Below are positions 49,662-56,511 of a DNA stretch of 64,000 nt, piece after piece; the first letter of the stretch is position 1; every line of letters starts with the position of its first letter. The notes below the pieces were generated by a model. That model did not search any database, was not told where the DNA came from, and saw only the letters and a program-made list of their open reading frames with translations. The DNA comes from a virus. A program made the position numbers and the translations under genes. Where the stretch lies: positions 1-64,000 of the IMG/VR virus record IMGVR_UViG_3300037507_005588; one strand, 5' to 3'.

Positions 49662-50264
49662 TTATTCAATAATATTTTTCCAAGAATCCTTTTCATAACC
49701 CCACATTTCAAAGTCTTCGGTTCTTTTTTGATAAACAATGTCCGCCAATTCTTGAGTATAATAAGAATGATATGGTTTTTTGTATTGTTCCAAATAGTTG
49801 GTTTGCCAAGGTTTTTTACCATCTTGAATCATATCCAACAATTCTGACAATTCAGTTTGATTGTCTTTTATAAATGGTATTCGTAAAAGGTCTTGATATA
49901 AATTTTCATGTCTTACAAGATAATCAGGTTTGGTGTTGTACCTTTTGAGGGTCCCCAATTCATGCCAATTATTATCATAATTCAAATCCAAGAATTCGTT
50001 ATGGTTTCTAACGAAATCTGAAAAAGAAACCTTCTTATCTTTTGGAATGTCATCGGTACCGTTTCTTAAAATCCACCATGAGACAGTTCTTGAATAAGGA
50101 TTTCTAATGTTTAATATTATCGACCAACTTGGGTCAATAACTTCCATTCCATGACTTATTCCATAGTCAACGAAACCCAAATTGGTGGCAATCATAGATG
50201 TTGCTCTACTTGCCGTTCTTGGAGGACCCCACCAATGACATTTATATTTTTCAGAAATATACAT
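49662..50264 (-). CDS. sulfotransferase-like, 200 aa (paralogue of 51730)
   Basis: KCHWWGPPRTASRATSMIA carries a shortened P-loop (PPRTASR); ILNIRNPYSRTVSWWILRNG is the 3'-phosphate motif. The C-terminal half (YLVRHENLYQDLLRIPFIKD, EDFEMWGYEKDSWKNII) aligns by eye with the 51730 product. Distinct from the IPKTAGS-type enzymes, a second subfamily. Confidence 0.65.
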   Translation of the reverse strand: MYISEKYKCHWWGPPRTASRATSMIATNLGFVDYGISHGMEVIDPSWSIILNIRNPYSRTVSWWILRNGTDDIPKDKKVSFSDFVRNHNEFLDLNYDNNWHELGTLKRYNTKPDYLVRHENLYQDLLRIPFIKDNQTELSELLDMIQDGKKPWQTNYLEQYKKPYHSYYTQELADIVYQKRTEDFEMWGYEKDSWKNIIE

Positions 50265-50269
50265 GTGCG

Positions 50270-51088
50270 TTAAATCTTATCGTAGTTGAAATAAATAAAA
50301 TCTTTTTCAAATTTTTTATTAATCCAATCGATGTTTTCTTTACTGATATCTTCTAATCCAAATCTTTTTTCTGAGTAGTAGTGTGAACCTATGTTTGCAG
50401 ATTTGTTGATTCTTATTTTAGTATTGTAGTTAAACATAAGATTATCAAACTCTTCTTTCAAATTCTCCAATTTGATAACATGGGGTATAACTTTCTTGTC
50501 TTTGTAATATACAAAATCATACATAGTGTCAGATTTTATAATAGATTCTGAAACCCAAACATTAAACTCATCTTTGGTTGGTTTATATTGACTTCTGTTT
50601 TGAAATACAAGATTGAATGGGCAATAAGTCAAACTTAAAATTCTATCATAAGGGTTTCTTACTGTGGTAAACAATACCTTGTCTTTGATTAAGTCTGGAT
50701 TGTTCATAAAGTAATTTGATGGTGAATGATAACTATGGGGTGTTTCGTACCATTTTGACCACCTTACACCCCATTCATAACCAGTGTTTTCTATTGTAGA
50801 CCCACCACATTTTGGGATATGGATGTAATGTAGTTCAGTGGATTCTTCTCCTTTATGTGCGAAATAGTCTTGGACTATACGAATCTCTTTGCCAGGATAC
50901 ATTTTCAAAAATGAATGTCCAACCCAAGAGGAATAAGGTTTGATTGCTGGGTTGAAGACAGTTTCATGTAAAATATCCTCACCATACATCAGATTAATTA
51001 TAACCCCGTCATAATTTCTAGGAACTGTATATTTGCAATAAAATTCACCTGTTTCGCTGAAAATTTTTTCAAATGGAAGTGATTTCAT
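50270..51088 (-). CDS. sulfotransferase (Sulfotransfer_2 type), 272 aa
   Basis: ELHYIHIPKCGGSTIENTGY is the 5'-phosphosulfate loop (HIPKCGGST) and LFTTVRNPYDRILSLTYCPF the 3'-phosphate motif. Start ATG 51088 (MKSLPFEKIFSETGEFYCKY) is chosen because the longer frame overlaps the tRNA-operon promoter. Ends 5 nt before the next sulfotransferase, so both are co-transcribed. Confidence 0.8.
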   Translation of the reverse strand: MKSLPFEKIFSETGEFYCKYTVPRNYDGVIINLMYGEDILHETVFNPAIKPYSSWVGHSFLKMYPGKEIRIVQDYFAHKGEESTELHYIHIPKCGGSTIENTGYEWGVRWSKWYETPHSYHSPSNYFMNNPDLIKDKVLFTTVRNPYDRILSLTYCPFNLVFQNRSQYKPTKDEFNVWVSESIIKSDTMYDFVYYKDKKVIPHVIKLENLKEEFDNLMFNYNTKIRINKSANIGSHYYSEKRFGLEDISKENIDWINKKFEKDFIYFNYDKI

Positions 51089-51155
51089 ATTTTGTATATT
51101 GTTGATATTATAACGGAATAAAAAAGATTGTCCATAAAAATTAACCGTAGTTAGT

Positions 51156-51186
51156 TTGGAAATTAGAATACTTATTGTATCTTTGT
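51156..51186 (+). promoter_or_regulatory. Bacteroidetes promoter TTTG-N19-TATCTTTG
   Basis: TTTG 51156-51159, 19-nt spacer, TATCTTTG 51179-51186. Drives the tRNA-Leu / tRNA-like / tRNA-Tyr / structured-RNA transcript. Confidence 0.8.
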
Positions 51187-51242
51187 AGGGTTGAAACGGG
51201 GATAACACCCCGAAGGTCTTTGAAATGTTGGTGAAAAAAGTT

Positions 51243-51323
51243 GCCGAGGTGGTGGAATGGTAGACACGCTGGTCTTAGGAACCAGTGCTGTGAGGCGTGT
51301 GGGTTCGAGTCCCACCCTCGGTA
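51243..51323 (+). tRNA. tRNA-Leu(TAG)
   Basis: Long variable arm; acceptor GCCGAGG/CCTCGGT; anticodon loop CTTAGGA in stem CTGGT/ACCAG. Confidence 0.9.
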
Positions 51324-51329
51324 CAACTT

Positions 51330-51427
51330 GGTGTAGTAGCTCAGGAGGAATGCCCATATGACATTCCCATGGTAGAGCAGAGTCCTGAAAAAACTTGTGC
51401 CACGTGGTTCGAACCCCGTCTACACCA
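51330..51427 (+). tRNA. atypical tRNA-like gene with hairpin in the D-loop
   Basis: Acceptor GGTGTAG/CTACACC is perfect and GCTC/GAGC form the D stem, but the D loop carries an extra hairpin GGAATG...CATTCC (51345-51365). The anticodon stem GAGTC/AACTT and T stem each have a mismatch. Loop CTGAAAA would give anticodon GAA (Phe), already supplied by 46221. Either a degenerate tRNA or an RNA with another job. Confidence 0.5.
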
Positions 51428-51433
51428 CAACCT

Positions 51434-51516
51434 TGGAAGGTGGGTGAGTGGTTAAAACCGGCAGACTGTAAATCTGCTCCCTTACGGGTACGGCGGTTCG
51501 AATCCGTCCCTTCCAA
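51434..51516 (+). tRNA. tRNA-Tyr(GTA)
   Basis: Long variable arm; acceptor TGGAAGG/CCTTCCA; anticodon loop CTGTAAA in stem CAGA/TCTG. Confidence 0.9.
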
Positions 51517-51728
51517 CAGCCTATTAGGGGGTTGTTCTCGATTGTAGGTGGGATTCCTACCCCGACTATCGTGTGGGTTGGTAGTACAAAGCGTAGGTTG
51601 ACAGACTGAGAGAGCAGTTCGCAAGGGTACACACTAAGAATTCTATTTCTCTCTAATGGTGTGTGAAGTTAGGCCATTCCGAGGTTGCTAAACGGGATTC
51701 CTGATAAAGTCAACTACTACCAACCTTT
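51517..51728 (+). ncRNA. structured RNA candidate with pseudoknot and 10-bp closing stem
   Basis: No ORF. A first hairpin GTAGG(TGGGATT)CCTAC, flanked by CGAT/ATCG, lies at 51538-51571. Then GGTTGGTAGT (51577-51586) pairs with ACTACCAACC (51716-51725), and just inside GTTGAC pairs with GTCAAC. Within this, AGAGAG (51610-51615) can pair with CTCTCT, and TACACAC with GTGTGTG, in crossing order: an H-type pseudoknot. The closing stem is followed by T6. No match to RNase P, SRP, 6S or tmRNA that I can see. Confidence 0.55.
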
Positions 51729-51729
51729 T

Positions 51730-52329
51730 TTATTTCACCAATGTTTTCCAAGAATTCGGGTCATACCCGAAATTATCAAACTCCAATTTTCTTTGACGGT
51801 AAACTATATTGGCCAATTCTTGGTCATAAAATTCGTAATAAGGTCTTTTAACTTCTTCAGGATAATCGTCCATCCAAGGTACGTCACCTTGATGTAATTT
51901 ATCAATTTCATTCTGTAACAAACTAGAATTATTCTTGATAAAAGGAACGTTCATTATATCTTCAGCAAAATTCTCGTACCTGATAACTCTATCGGGCATT
52001 CGGTTAAAAATTTGTAAGTAGTAAGAAGGTCCAATTTCAGGAGGTATACCATAGGTAGGTCTATCCAACTCCAACGTATGTTCTAAAAAAGTTGGAACTG
52101 GTCTATTATTTTTTTTTCGATTTTTGTAGATTAGAATCCACATAGACGCTGCAACAGCATATGGGTTTCTTGTATTAATTATCAATTCCCAATCATTTCT
52201 TACATTAACAACCACATGATGACCAAACAATTCATTGAAACCCAATTTATCCAAAAATTCCTTTGTCATACGACTTGCAGTTCTTGGAGGAAGTCCCCAT
52301 TGAGCTTCATATTTTGGTGAGTAATACAT
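51730..52329 (-). CDS. sulfotransferase-like, 199 aa (paralogue of 49662)
   Basis: YEAQWGLPPRTASRMTKEFL, LIINTRNPYAVAASMWILIY, VIRYENFAEDIMNVPFIKNN and FDNFGYDPNSWKTLV. The P-loop is PPRTASR rather than PKTAGS. Paralogy with 49662-50264 runs over the full length. The T-run of the structured RNA abuts its 3' end. Confidence 0.65.
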   Translation of the reverse strand: MYYSPKYEAQWGLPPRTASRMTKEFLDKLGFNELFGHHVVVNVRNDWELIINTRNPYAVAASMWILIYKNRKKNNRPVPTFLEHTLELDRPTYGIPPEIGPSYYLQIFNRMPDRVIRYENFAEDIMNVPFIKNNSSLLQNEIDKLHQGDVPWMDDYPEEVKRPYYEFYDQELANIVYRQRKLEFDNFGYDPNSWKTLVK

Positions 52330-52375
52330 CCGTTTTAATTATAATTAAATTCCTTAATATTTTCGATTAGGTTAT

Positions 52376-52405
52376 TTTGAATGATAAATTTTTTTTGTAT
52401 ATTTG
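52376..52405 (+). promoter_or_regulatory. Bacteroidetes promoter TTTG-N18-TATATTTG
   Basis: TTTG 52376-52379, 18-nt spacer, TATATTTG 52398-52405; leader of about 25-30 nt before ATG 52437. Confidence 0.7.
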
Positions 52406-52436
52406 TATATAGAAATCATTAATTGTTGTTTGAAAC

Positions 52437-52613
52437 ATGAAGCATCTGTATTATTTTCTTTTTACCGTGATTTACATGAGTTTGTTGGGTTTTATCATCT
52501 GGATGACTCAAAATCCTTGGTGGTTATTGGGAATTTTATTGATGCCTACAGCTAGTTTCGATGACGATGACAATGACGAAGAACCAACTAAAAACTCACA
52601 ACTCAATGGCTAA
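52437..52613 (+). CDS. small membrane protein, 58 aa
   Basis: HLYYFLFTVIYMSLLGFIIW and NPWWLLGILLMPTASF are two hydrophobic segments, followed by an acidic tail (DDDDNDEEPTKNS). Overlaps the next gene by 8 nt (ATGGCTAA). Follows a strong promoter. Unknown. Confidence 0.55.
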   Translation: MKHLYYFLFTVIYMSLLGFIIWMTQNPWWLLGILLMPTASFDDDDNDEEPTKNSQLNG

Positions 52614-53250
52614 ATATCAACTCCTTGTGAACGGATACGGACTCGATGGTTCCGCTCACACCTTAACTGATGAAGAAGTTCAAACCATCCTTTCTTTCAA
52701 GGAAAAAGAGGGACATAAAACTTTGGATGAAATGTACATGGACCTTCCTGAAATTTTGGAGGATTATGACCATTATATGACAAATTATTGGGTAACAACC
52801 ACAGCTATTGATTCTGAGAGACTTCATTTCGTACTCGTTGACGAGCAGGAGAATGTGGTTTGGGACGTTAAACAAGACGAAATGGACCGTTTTATGGAAA
52901 ATTTCGAATACCCCGAAAATGCTGATGACCATATAAAAGAAATTGATGCTTATCCTCATGAGGGTAAAGAAAATATTCTTTTGGTTTATGAGACTGTTAA
53001 AGGTACTATGTTCGGTTTCAATATTGAATCAGATGAACAACCAAAACCTTCAGACTTTGCAGTGACTGGACAATCAATGGAGACACCAAATTACGAAGAA
53101 CAGTTGATTGACAAGGTTTTCTTCAAGGGTCAAGAACTTGAACGAAATTACGATGAGGAACATTTTTGGGGTAAGAGTCTTACGGTAGAACTATTCACAA
53201 TGGATGACCTTGACAGTGATGATGATTGGGATGATGATGAAGAAGAATAG
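52606..53250 (+). CDS. acidic hypothetical protein, 214 aa
   Basis: Start ATG 52606 (MAKYQLLVNGYGLDGSAHTL), coupled to the membrane gene. Asp/Glu-rich, with an acidic C-terminus (DDLDSDDDWDDDEEE). EEVQTILSFKEKEG looks like a helical segment. Unknown family. Confidence 0.55.
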   Translation: MAKYQLLVNGYGLDGSAHTLTDEEVQTILSFKEKEGHKTLDEMYMDLPEILEDYDHYMTNYWVTTTAIDSERLHFVLVDEQENVVWDVKQDEMDRFMENFEYPENADDHIKEIDAYPHEGKENILLVYETVKGTMFGFNIESDEQPKPSDFAVTGQSMETPNYEEQLIDKVFFKGQELERNYDEEHFWGKSLTVELFTMDDLDSDDDWDDDEEE

Positions 53251-53255
53251 TTTTG

Positions 53256-53263
53256 TATATTTG
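53256..53263 (+). promoter_or_regulatory. Bacteroidetes -7 box TATATTTG
   Basis: 14 nt before ATG 53278, at the end of the previous gene. No -33 element recognised. Confidence 0.45.
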
Positions 53264-53277
53264 TTAAAATTTTAATT

Positions 53278-53769
53278 ATGGGAACTAACTATTACCGGGT
53301 ACCCCAAGGACACGAAATGATTAAGCGGGAGCAAAAGCTCCGCATGCGGATTGATGAAATGGATTCAATTAATCCAGGACAAATTGAGCGGGGATTTCGT
53401 TCAATCTCAGTTGGTGAGTGGGTTTCTATTTCACCTTGGGAGGAGTTCTTGGAAGGAACCAACATCCACTTGGGTAAGCGAAGCTCTGGTTGGAAATTTC
53501 TTTGGAACTGGAACGACTCAGAATACTACAAGACCAAAGAAGAACTCTTTGAGTTTATCCGGAGTGGTCGTGTGGTTAACGAATACGGAGAACTTATAGA
53601 CCAAGAAGAGTTTATTCAAATGGCTCTTGAGTGGGGTCAGGAAGATGGATGGGACATTCAAACATACTATAAGGAACATCCTGAACACCGTACGAGTTCT
53701 CTTTCAAACAAAAAACAAGAGCAGTATCTTTATGGTCTTCGGGTTTCCACCCGTGTTGAGTTTTCATAA
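53278..53769 (+). CDS. phage conserved protein (MGTNYY/HLGKRSSGW), 163 aa
   Basis: MGTNYYRVPQGHEMIKREQK, then NIHLGKRSSGWKFLWNWNDS, a signature I recognise in many phage hypothetical proteins. Trp- and Arg-rich, basic. No function known. Ends just before a terminator. Confidence 0.65.
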   Translation: MGTNYYRVPQGHEMIKREQKLRMRIDEMDSINPGQIERGFRSISVGEWVSISPWEEFLEGTNIHLGKRSSGWKFLWNWNDSEYYKTKEELFEFIRSGRVVNEYGELIDQEEFIQMALEWGQEDGWDIQTYYKEHPEHRTSSLSNKKQEQYLYGLRVSTRVEFS

Positions 53770-53782
53770 TTCTTTCTACTAC

Positions 53783-53806
53783 ACGGGGACTTCGGTCCCC
53801 GTTTTT
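53783..53806 (+). terminator. rho-independent terminator
   Basis: ACGGGGAC-TTCG-GTCCCCGT, a UUCG tetraloop stem, then T5. Confidence 0.95.
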
Positions 53807-53808
53807 AT

Positions 53809-53882
53809 GGCAAGGTAGTTCAGTTGGTCAGAACACATGATTCATAACCATGAGGTCGGGAGTTCGATTCTCCCCCTTGCTA
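53809..53882 (+). tRNA. tRNA-Met(CAT), elongator
   Basis: Acceptor GGCAAGG/CCTTGCT, anticodon loop TTCATAA. Last anticodon-stem pair is A-C. Elongator rather than initiator because position 1-72 is paired; an Ile2 identity is not excluded. Confidence 0.8.
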
Positions 53883-53898
53883 CATCAAAAATTTTTAT

Positions 53899-53906
53899 TA
53901 TATTTG
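53899..53906 (+). promoter_or_regulatory. Bacteroidetes -7 box TATATTTG
   Basis: 4 nt before ATG 53911. Confidence 0.6.
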
Positions 53907-53910
53907 CACT

Positions 53911-54489
53911 ATGAAAATCAGTAGAAAAGACCTTGAATGGTTCATCAAGAATATCCGAACTCACAGTGAGGGTAAAGAACTCACCGATGAACAATTGGTA
54001 GATGAACTTGCCACCTACATGGAGAGAAATCCAAGGTGTGTGGATATTCATGGTGTCAGTGACCCTGGTAGATTCTATTACTCGACTGTCGGATATGGAG
54101 TGTTCTCTTTGTTTGGTGAGAAATACCGAATGGGAAGAATTGAAATCTTTGATAGTCAAGACGAGTCAGGTTACGCTGTTGATGAGGGTATCTACACGAT
54201 GCCATTCGTAGCTGCGAATCAGTTCGAAGACTTCATTGACTCACTTGAGACCGATTTACCAATCCATATCTCAATTGGTTCTCATGAGTGGTGTGAAAAA
54301 GAGTGTGCCAAAGCTCTCGGATTTGAAAATCCCGATGAGATGAGGGACCCTGAAAAAATCCAAGCATTTCAAAGAAAGAAAAATGATGATTATGCGGTAG
54401 AACGTGGATTCAAAGATTTTGATGATTTGTGGACAAATAGTAAATTCGGTGGTAAAGCACCAAGTAACTTAAAAAACGAAGAAAAATGA
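53911..54489 (+). CDS. hypothetical protein, 192 aa
   Basis: MKISRKDLEWFIKNIRTHSE, then ELTDEQLVDELATYMERNPR. Mostly alpha/beta; SHEWCEKECAKALGFENPDE has a Cys pair. Overlaps the next tiny gene by 4 nt. Unknown. Confidence 0.6.
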   Translation: MKISRKDLEWFIKNIRTHSEGKELTDEQLVDELATYMERNPRCVDIHGVSDPGRFYYSTVGYGVFSLFGEKYRMGRIEIFDSQDESGYAVDEGIYTMPFVAANQFEDFIDSLETDLPIHISIGSHEWCEKECAKALGFENPDEMRDPEKIQAFQRKKNDDYAVERGFKDFDDLWTNSKFGGKAPSNLKNEEK

Positions 54490-54605
54490 TTGTAATTGGT
54501 CTAATAGTAATTGTGCAGTTGTTTGCAATTCTAAAACAAATTGAGAAGGGGAACAACTCACCAACAAAACATCCAAAAGGAAATGAATACAATAGAAGAT
54601 ATTGA
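54486..54605 (+). CDS. tiny membrane protein, 39 aa
   Basis: MIVIGLIVIVQLFAILKQIE forms one transmembrane helix, followed by a basic tail (PTKHPKGNEYNRRY). Overlaps the stop of the preceding gene and the start of the next by 4 and 23 nt. Confidence 0.45.
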   Translation: MIVIGLIVIVQLFAILKQIEKGNNSPTKHPKGNEYNRRY

Positions 54606-54867
54606 AAAAGTAGTTAGTGGATTCTTGATGAAGAATCACAACGAACTTGGTTTGGGTGAATTTGATTTTGTCTACAACGAAGAAGTTATGGAACACGTTC
54701 ACAGTATTTGTGTGAGCATTTTGTGTACCAAACATGGTATCGGTTACCCTGGCGGAGGGTTCGTTCAAGCAGTTGTCAACAACGACTTGATGGGAGCTTT
54801 CGGTCGGGCGGACAGTATCAACAAAAAGTACATCGGTCTATACGTAAAACTTTTATACAATTATTAA
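54583..54867 (+). CDS. hypothetical protein, 94 aa
   Basis: Start ATG 54583 (MNTIEDIEKVVSGFLMKNHN). YNEEVMEHVHSICVSILCTK and GYPGGGFVQAVVNNDLMGAF are notable Gly- and Cys-bearing stretches. Ends two bases into the RNase P RNA gene. Unknown. Confidence 0.55.
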   Translation: MNTIEDIEKVVSGFLMKNHNELGLGEFDFVYNEEVMEHVHSICVSILCTKHGIGYPGGGFVQAVVNNDLMGAFGRADSINKKYIGLYVKLLYNY

Positions 54868-55091
54868 CAAAGTTCTGTCGCTCCACGGAGAGGAAACTCA
54901 GGACATCTCAGCTTAAGGTGGGAGATATAAGGATTACAACTTATAATGGTCAGTTATAAGTCCACATCATTATATCATAATTACCACCGAGGATGCAACC
55001 CAAAATAGTCCATGACGGTGAGCTGGTCGGACAAGGTGGGGGCCAAAAGATTAATGACAGATTAAATACAGAATCCTGGTTATACTTTGTT
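54866..55091 (+). ncRNA. rnpB: RNase P RNA (type A-like, reduced)
   Basis: About 226 nt. P1 is AACAAAGT (54866-54873) with ACTTTGTT (55084-55091). The 5' core GGAGAGGAAACTCAGGAC (54887-54904) matches conserved GAGGAAAGUCC-region. The 3' core AGATTAATGACAG (55048-55060) and ACAGAATCCTGG (55068-55079) match AGAUGAAUGAC and ACAGAACCCGG of bacterial RNase P RNA. P4 pairs CAGGA with TCCTG, a covariant change from CCGGG/CCCGG. Cleaves tRNA 5' leaders together with a host protein; tRNA-Arg(ACG) follows after 8 nt. Shorter than the usual 330-400 nt. Confidence 0.85.
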
Positions 55092-55099
55092 GATTAAAC

Positions 55100-55171
55100 G
55101 CCCCCTTAGGCTAATGGATAAACCACTTCACTACGGATGAAGTTTTGGGAGTTCGAATCTCTCAGGGGGTA
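55100..55171 (+). tRNA. tRNA-Arg(ACG)
   Basis: Acceptor GCCCCCT/AGGGGGT, anticodon loop CTACGGA in stem ACTTCA/TGAAGT. Reads CGN after inosine modification. Confidence 0.85.
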
Positions 55172-55183
55172 CTGAAAAAAAGA

Positions 55184-55215
55184 TTTGGATATTTATAAAA
55201 TCTTTCTTATCTTTG
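55184..55215 (+). promoter_or_regulatory. Bacteroidetes promoter TTTG-N20-TATCTTTG
   Basis: TTTG 55184-55187, 20-nt spacer, TATCTTTG 55208-55215; drives the Glu/fMet/Gly tRNA cluster. Confidence 0.75.
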
Positions 55216-55226
55216 TACTATCAAAT

Positions 55227-55298
55227 GGCCCGGTCGTCTATCGGTCAGGACACGTCCCTTTCACGGATGAAAGCGGGGTTCGATTCCCCGTCGGGCTA
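55227..55298 (+). tRNA. tRNA-Glu(TTC)
   Basis: Acceptor GGCCCGG/TCGGGCT, anticodon loop CTTTCAC in stem CGTCC/GGATG. Confidence 0.9.
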
Positions 55299-55304
55299 CA
55301 ACAT

Positions 55305-55376
55305 CGCGGGGTAGAGCAGTGGTAGCTTACGAGGCTCATAACCTCGGGGTCGGAGGTTCGAATCCTCCCCCCGCAA
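55305..55376 (+). tRNA. initiator tRNA-fMet(CAT)
   Basis: Acceptor CGCGGGG/CCCCGCA leaves C1-A72 unpaired, the initiator hallmark. Anticodon loop CTCATAA in stem CGAGG/CCTCG with G-C pairs. Confidence 0.9.
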
Positions 55377-55379
55377 CAA

Positions 55380-55447
55380 AGTAGACCTTCAAAAGGGCCC
55401 TTCCGTCTCTGCGTGAGCGGCTTGCTGGGCCCGGGTCTACCTCTTTT
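55380..55447 (+). ncRNA. compact three-stem RNA candidate with T-run
   Basis: GTAGACC...GGTCTAC closes the element; inside GGGCCC...GGGCCC and then CCGTCTC-TGCGT-GAGCGG form nested stems with small internal loops. CTCTTTTT follows. No tRNA features. Lies between tRNA-fMet and tRNA-Gly. May be a small RNA, a strong terminator, or a processing signal. Confidence 0.5.
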
Positions 55448-55450
55448 TAA

Positions 55451-55523
55451 GCGAAAGTAGCTCAGTTGGTAGAGCATGACCTTGCCAAGGTCAGGGTCGC
55501 CGGTTCGAATCCGGTCTTTCGCT
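55451..55523 (+). tRNA. tRNA-Gly(GCC)
   Basis: Acceptor GCGAAAG/CTTTCGC, anticodon loop TTGCCAA in stem TGACC/GGTCA. Confidence 0.9.
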
Positions 55524-55528
55524 CGAAT

Positions 55529-55602
55529 AGTTGAGTAGCTCAGTGGTAGAGCAATCCCATTTATGGGATGTGACGCGATAGGTTCGATTCCTGCCTCAAC
55601 TA
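55529..55602 (+). tRNA. atypical tRNA-like gene with six-base anticodon loop
   Basis: Acceptor AGTTGAG/CTCAACT and D arm are normal, but the anticodon stem ATCCC/GGGAT encloses only ATTTAT, one base short, and the variable region (GTGACGCG) is longer than usual. A forced seven-base loop would break the stem. Isotype cannot be assigned. Pseudogene or unusual decoder. Confidence 0.5.
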
Positions 55603-55617
55603 CAAACCTATTTCATA

Positions 55618-56169
55618 ATGTCAAACTTATGTGAAAATATTATCTACTATGATAATTTTCGAGTCATACCAAATGTAATTAATGAACAAGAAGTTCAAGA
55701 ACTATTAAAATATTGGAATGGTATAACAATAGGTGTTTCGGTAAATATTAATAGATGGGATGTACACTCAACTACAAAAACAAAGATACAAGCATCCAAC
55801 CGTAATGTAGAAATTATTGGTATTCCGAATAACAAATTTGTTTTTTTAACTGAAAAACTTATTGAATGTTTTTCGTGTTTTATTGAAGACCCATCTTTAG
55901 AATCTCCACACTATTTCACTTATTATCCTGTTGGGGGTAAACACTCCAAACACAGAGATTCGGGACCTGAATTCAATCGGGACTTGGTCCTGACACTTTT
56001 TTTGAATGATGATTTCCAAGGAGGAGAATTGATAATCAATGGAGAAACTGCCCCTGTTAAAAAATATTCAGCAATTATTTACGATGGAAATTTGTTTCAT
56101 GAGGTAAAAAGTGTTACCTTTGGTGAAAGATTTGTAATAACTGAATGTGCTGGTAAAAAATTGAAATAA
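55618..56169 (+). CDS. 2-oxoglutarate/Fe(II) oxygenase
   Basis: 183 aa. H and D in KHSKHRDSGPEF, distal H in DGNLFHEVKSV, and R in FGERFVITEC. FQGGELIING is the GGxL strand. Compact member of the same family as 34752. Stop/start overlap with the next gene. Confidence 0.75.
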   Translation: MSNLCENIIYYDNFRVIPNVINEQEVQELLKYWNGITIGVSVNINRWDVHSTTKTKIQASNRNVEIIGIPNNKFVFLTEKLIECFSCFIEDPSLESPHYFTYYPVGGKHSKHRDSGPEFNRDLVLTLFLNDDFQGGELIINGETAPVKKYSAIIYDGNLFHEVKSVTFGERFVITECAGKKLK

Positions 56170-56393
56170 TGAAAGCAATCTTAGAATTTAACCTACCTGA
56201 AGACGACCACGAATTCCAAATGGCAACTGGTGGTTCTAAATTCCATTCCGTTCTTTGGGATATGGACCAATATCTTCGAGGTAAAATTAAATACGCTCCT
56301 GATAATATGAGTGATGAAGAACTCAATGCTTTGGAACAATGTCGTAGTCAACTCCACGAGTTTATGGCAAGTTATAATGTTTCATTTGACTAA
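56169..56393 (+). CDS. small phage conserved protein, 74 aa
   Basis: MKAILEFNLPEDDHEFQMAT, then LWDMDQYLRGKIKYAPDNMS. I recognise KAILEFxLPED...FxxAxxxxxxxxxLWDxxxxLRxxxKY as a frequent phage family. Unknown function. Confidence 0.65.
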   Translation: MKAILEFNLPEDDHEFQMATGGSKFHSVLWDMDQYLRGKIKYAPDNMSDEELNALEQCRSQLHEFMASYNVSFD

Positions 56394-56423
56394 GGAGATA
56401 TCTATAGTATAATTGAAACACAT

Positions 56424-56496
56424 AGGGATGTAGCGCAGATGGTAGCGCACCTGGTTTGGGACCAGGGGGTCGCAGGTTCGAGCCCTGTCATCCCTA
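56424..56496 (+). tRNA. tRNA-Pro(TGG)
   Basis: Acceptor AGGGATG/CATCCCT, anticodon loop TTTGGGA in stem CCTGG/CCAGG. Confidence 0.9.
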
Positions 56497-56511
56497 CAAA
56501 ATTTTAATCCT

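Noticed and set aside
51172-51624. Minus-strand ORF across the tRNA-Leu to tRNA-Tyr region
   Set aside because: It is antisense to clear tRNA genes and has no start signal; a shadow frame.
51517-51728. Known RNA classes (6S, SRP, RNase P, group I intron) for the structured region
   Set aside because: None of the defining conserved bases could be found: no GGAAGCAGCC for SRP, no GAGGAAA/ACAGAA for RNase P, no P/Q/R/S core for a group I intron. Left as unclassified.
54708-54959. Arg-rich ORF over the rnpB start
   Set aside because: Overlaps the conserved RNase P RNA core and has no ribosome-start evidence.
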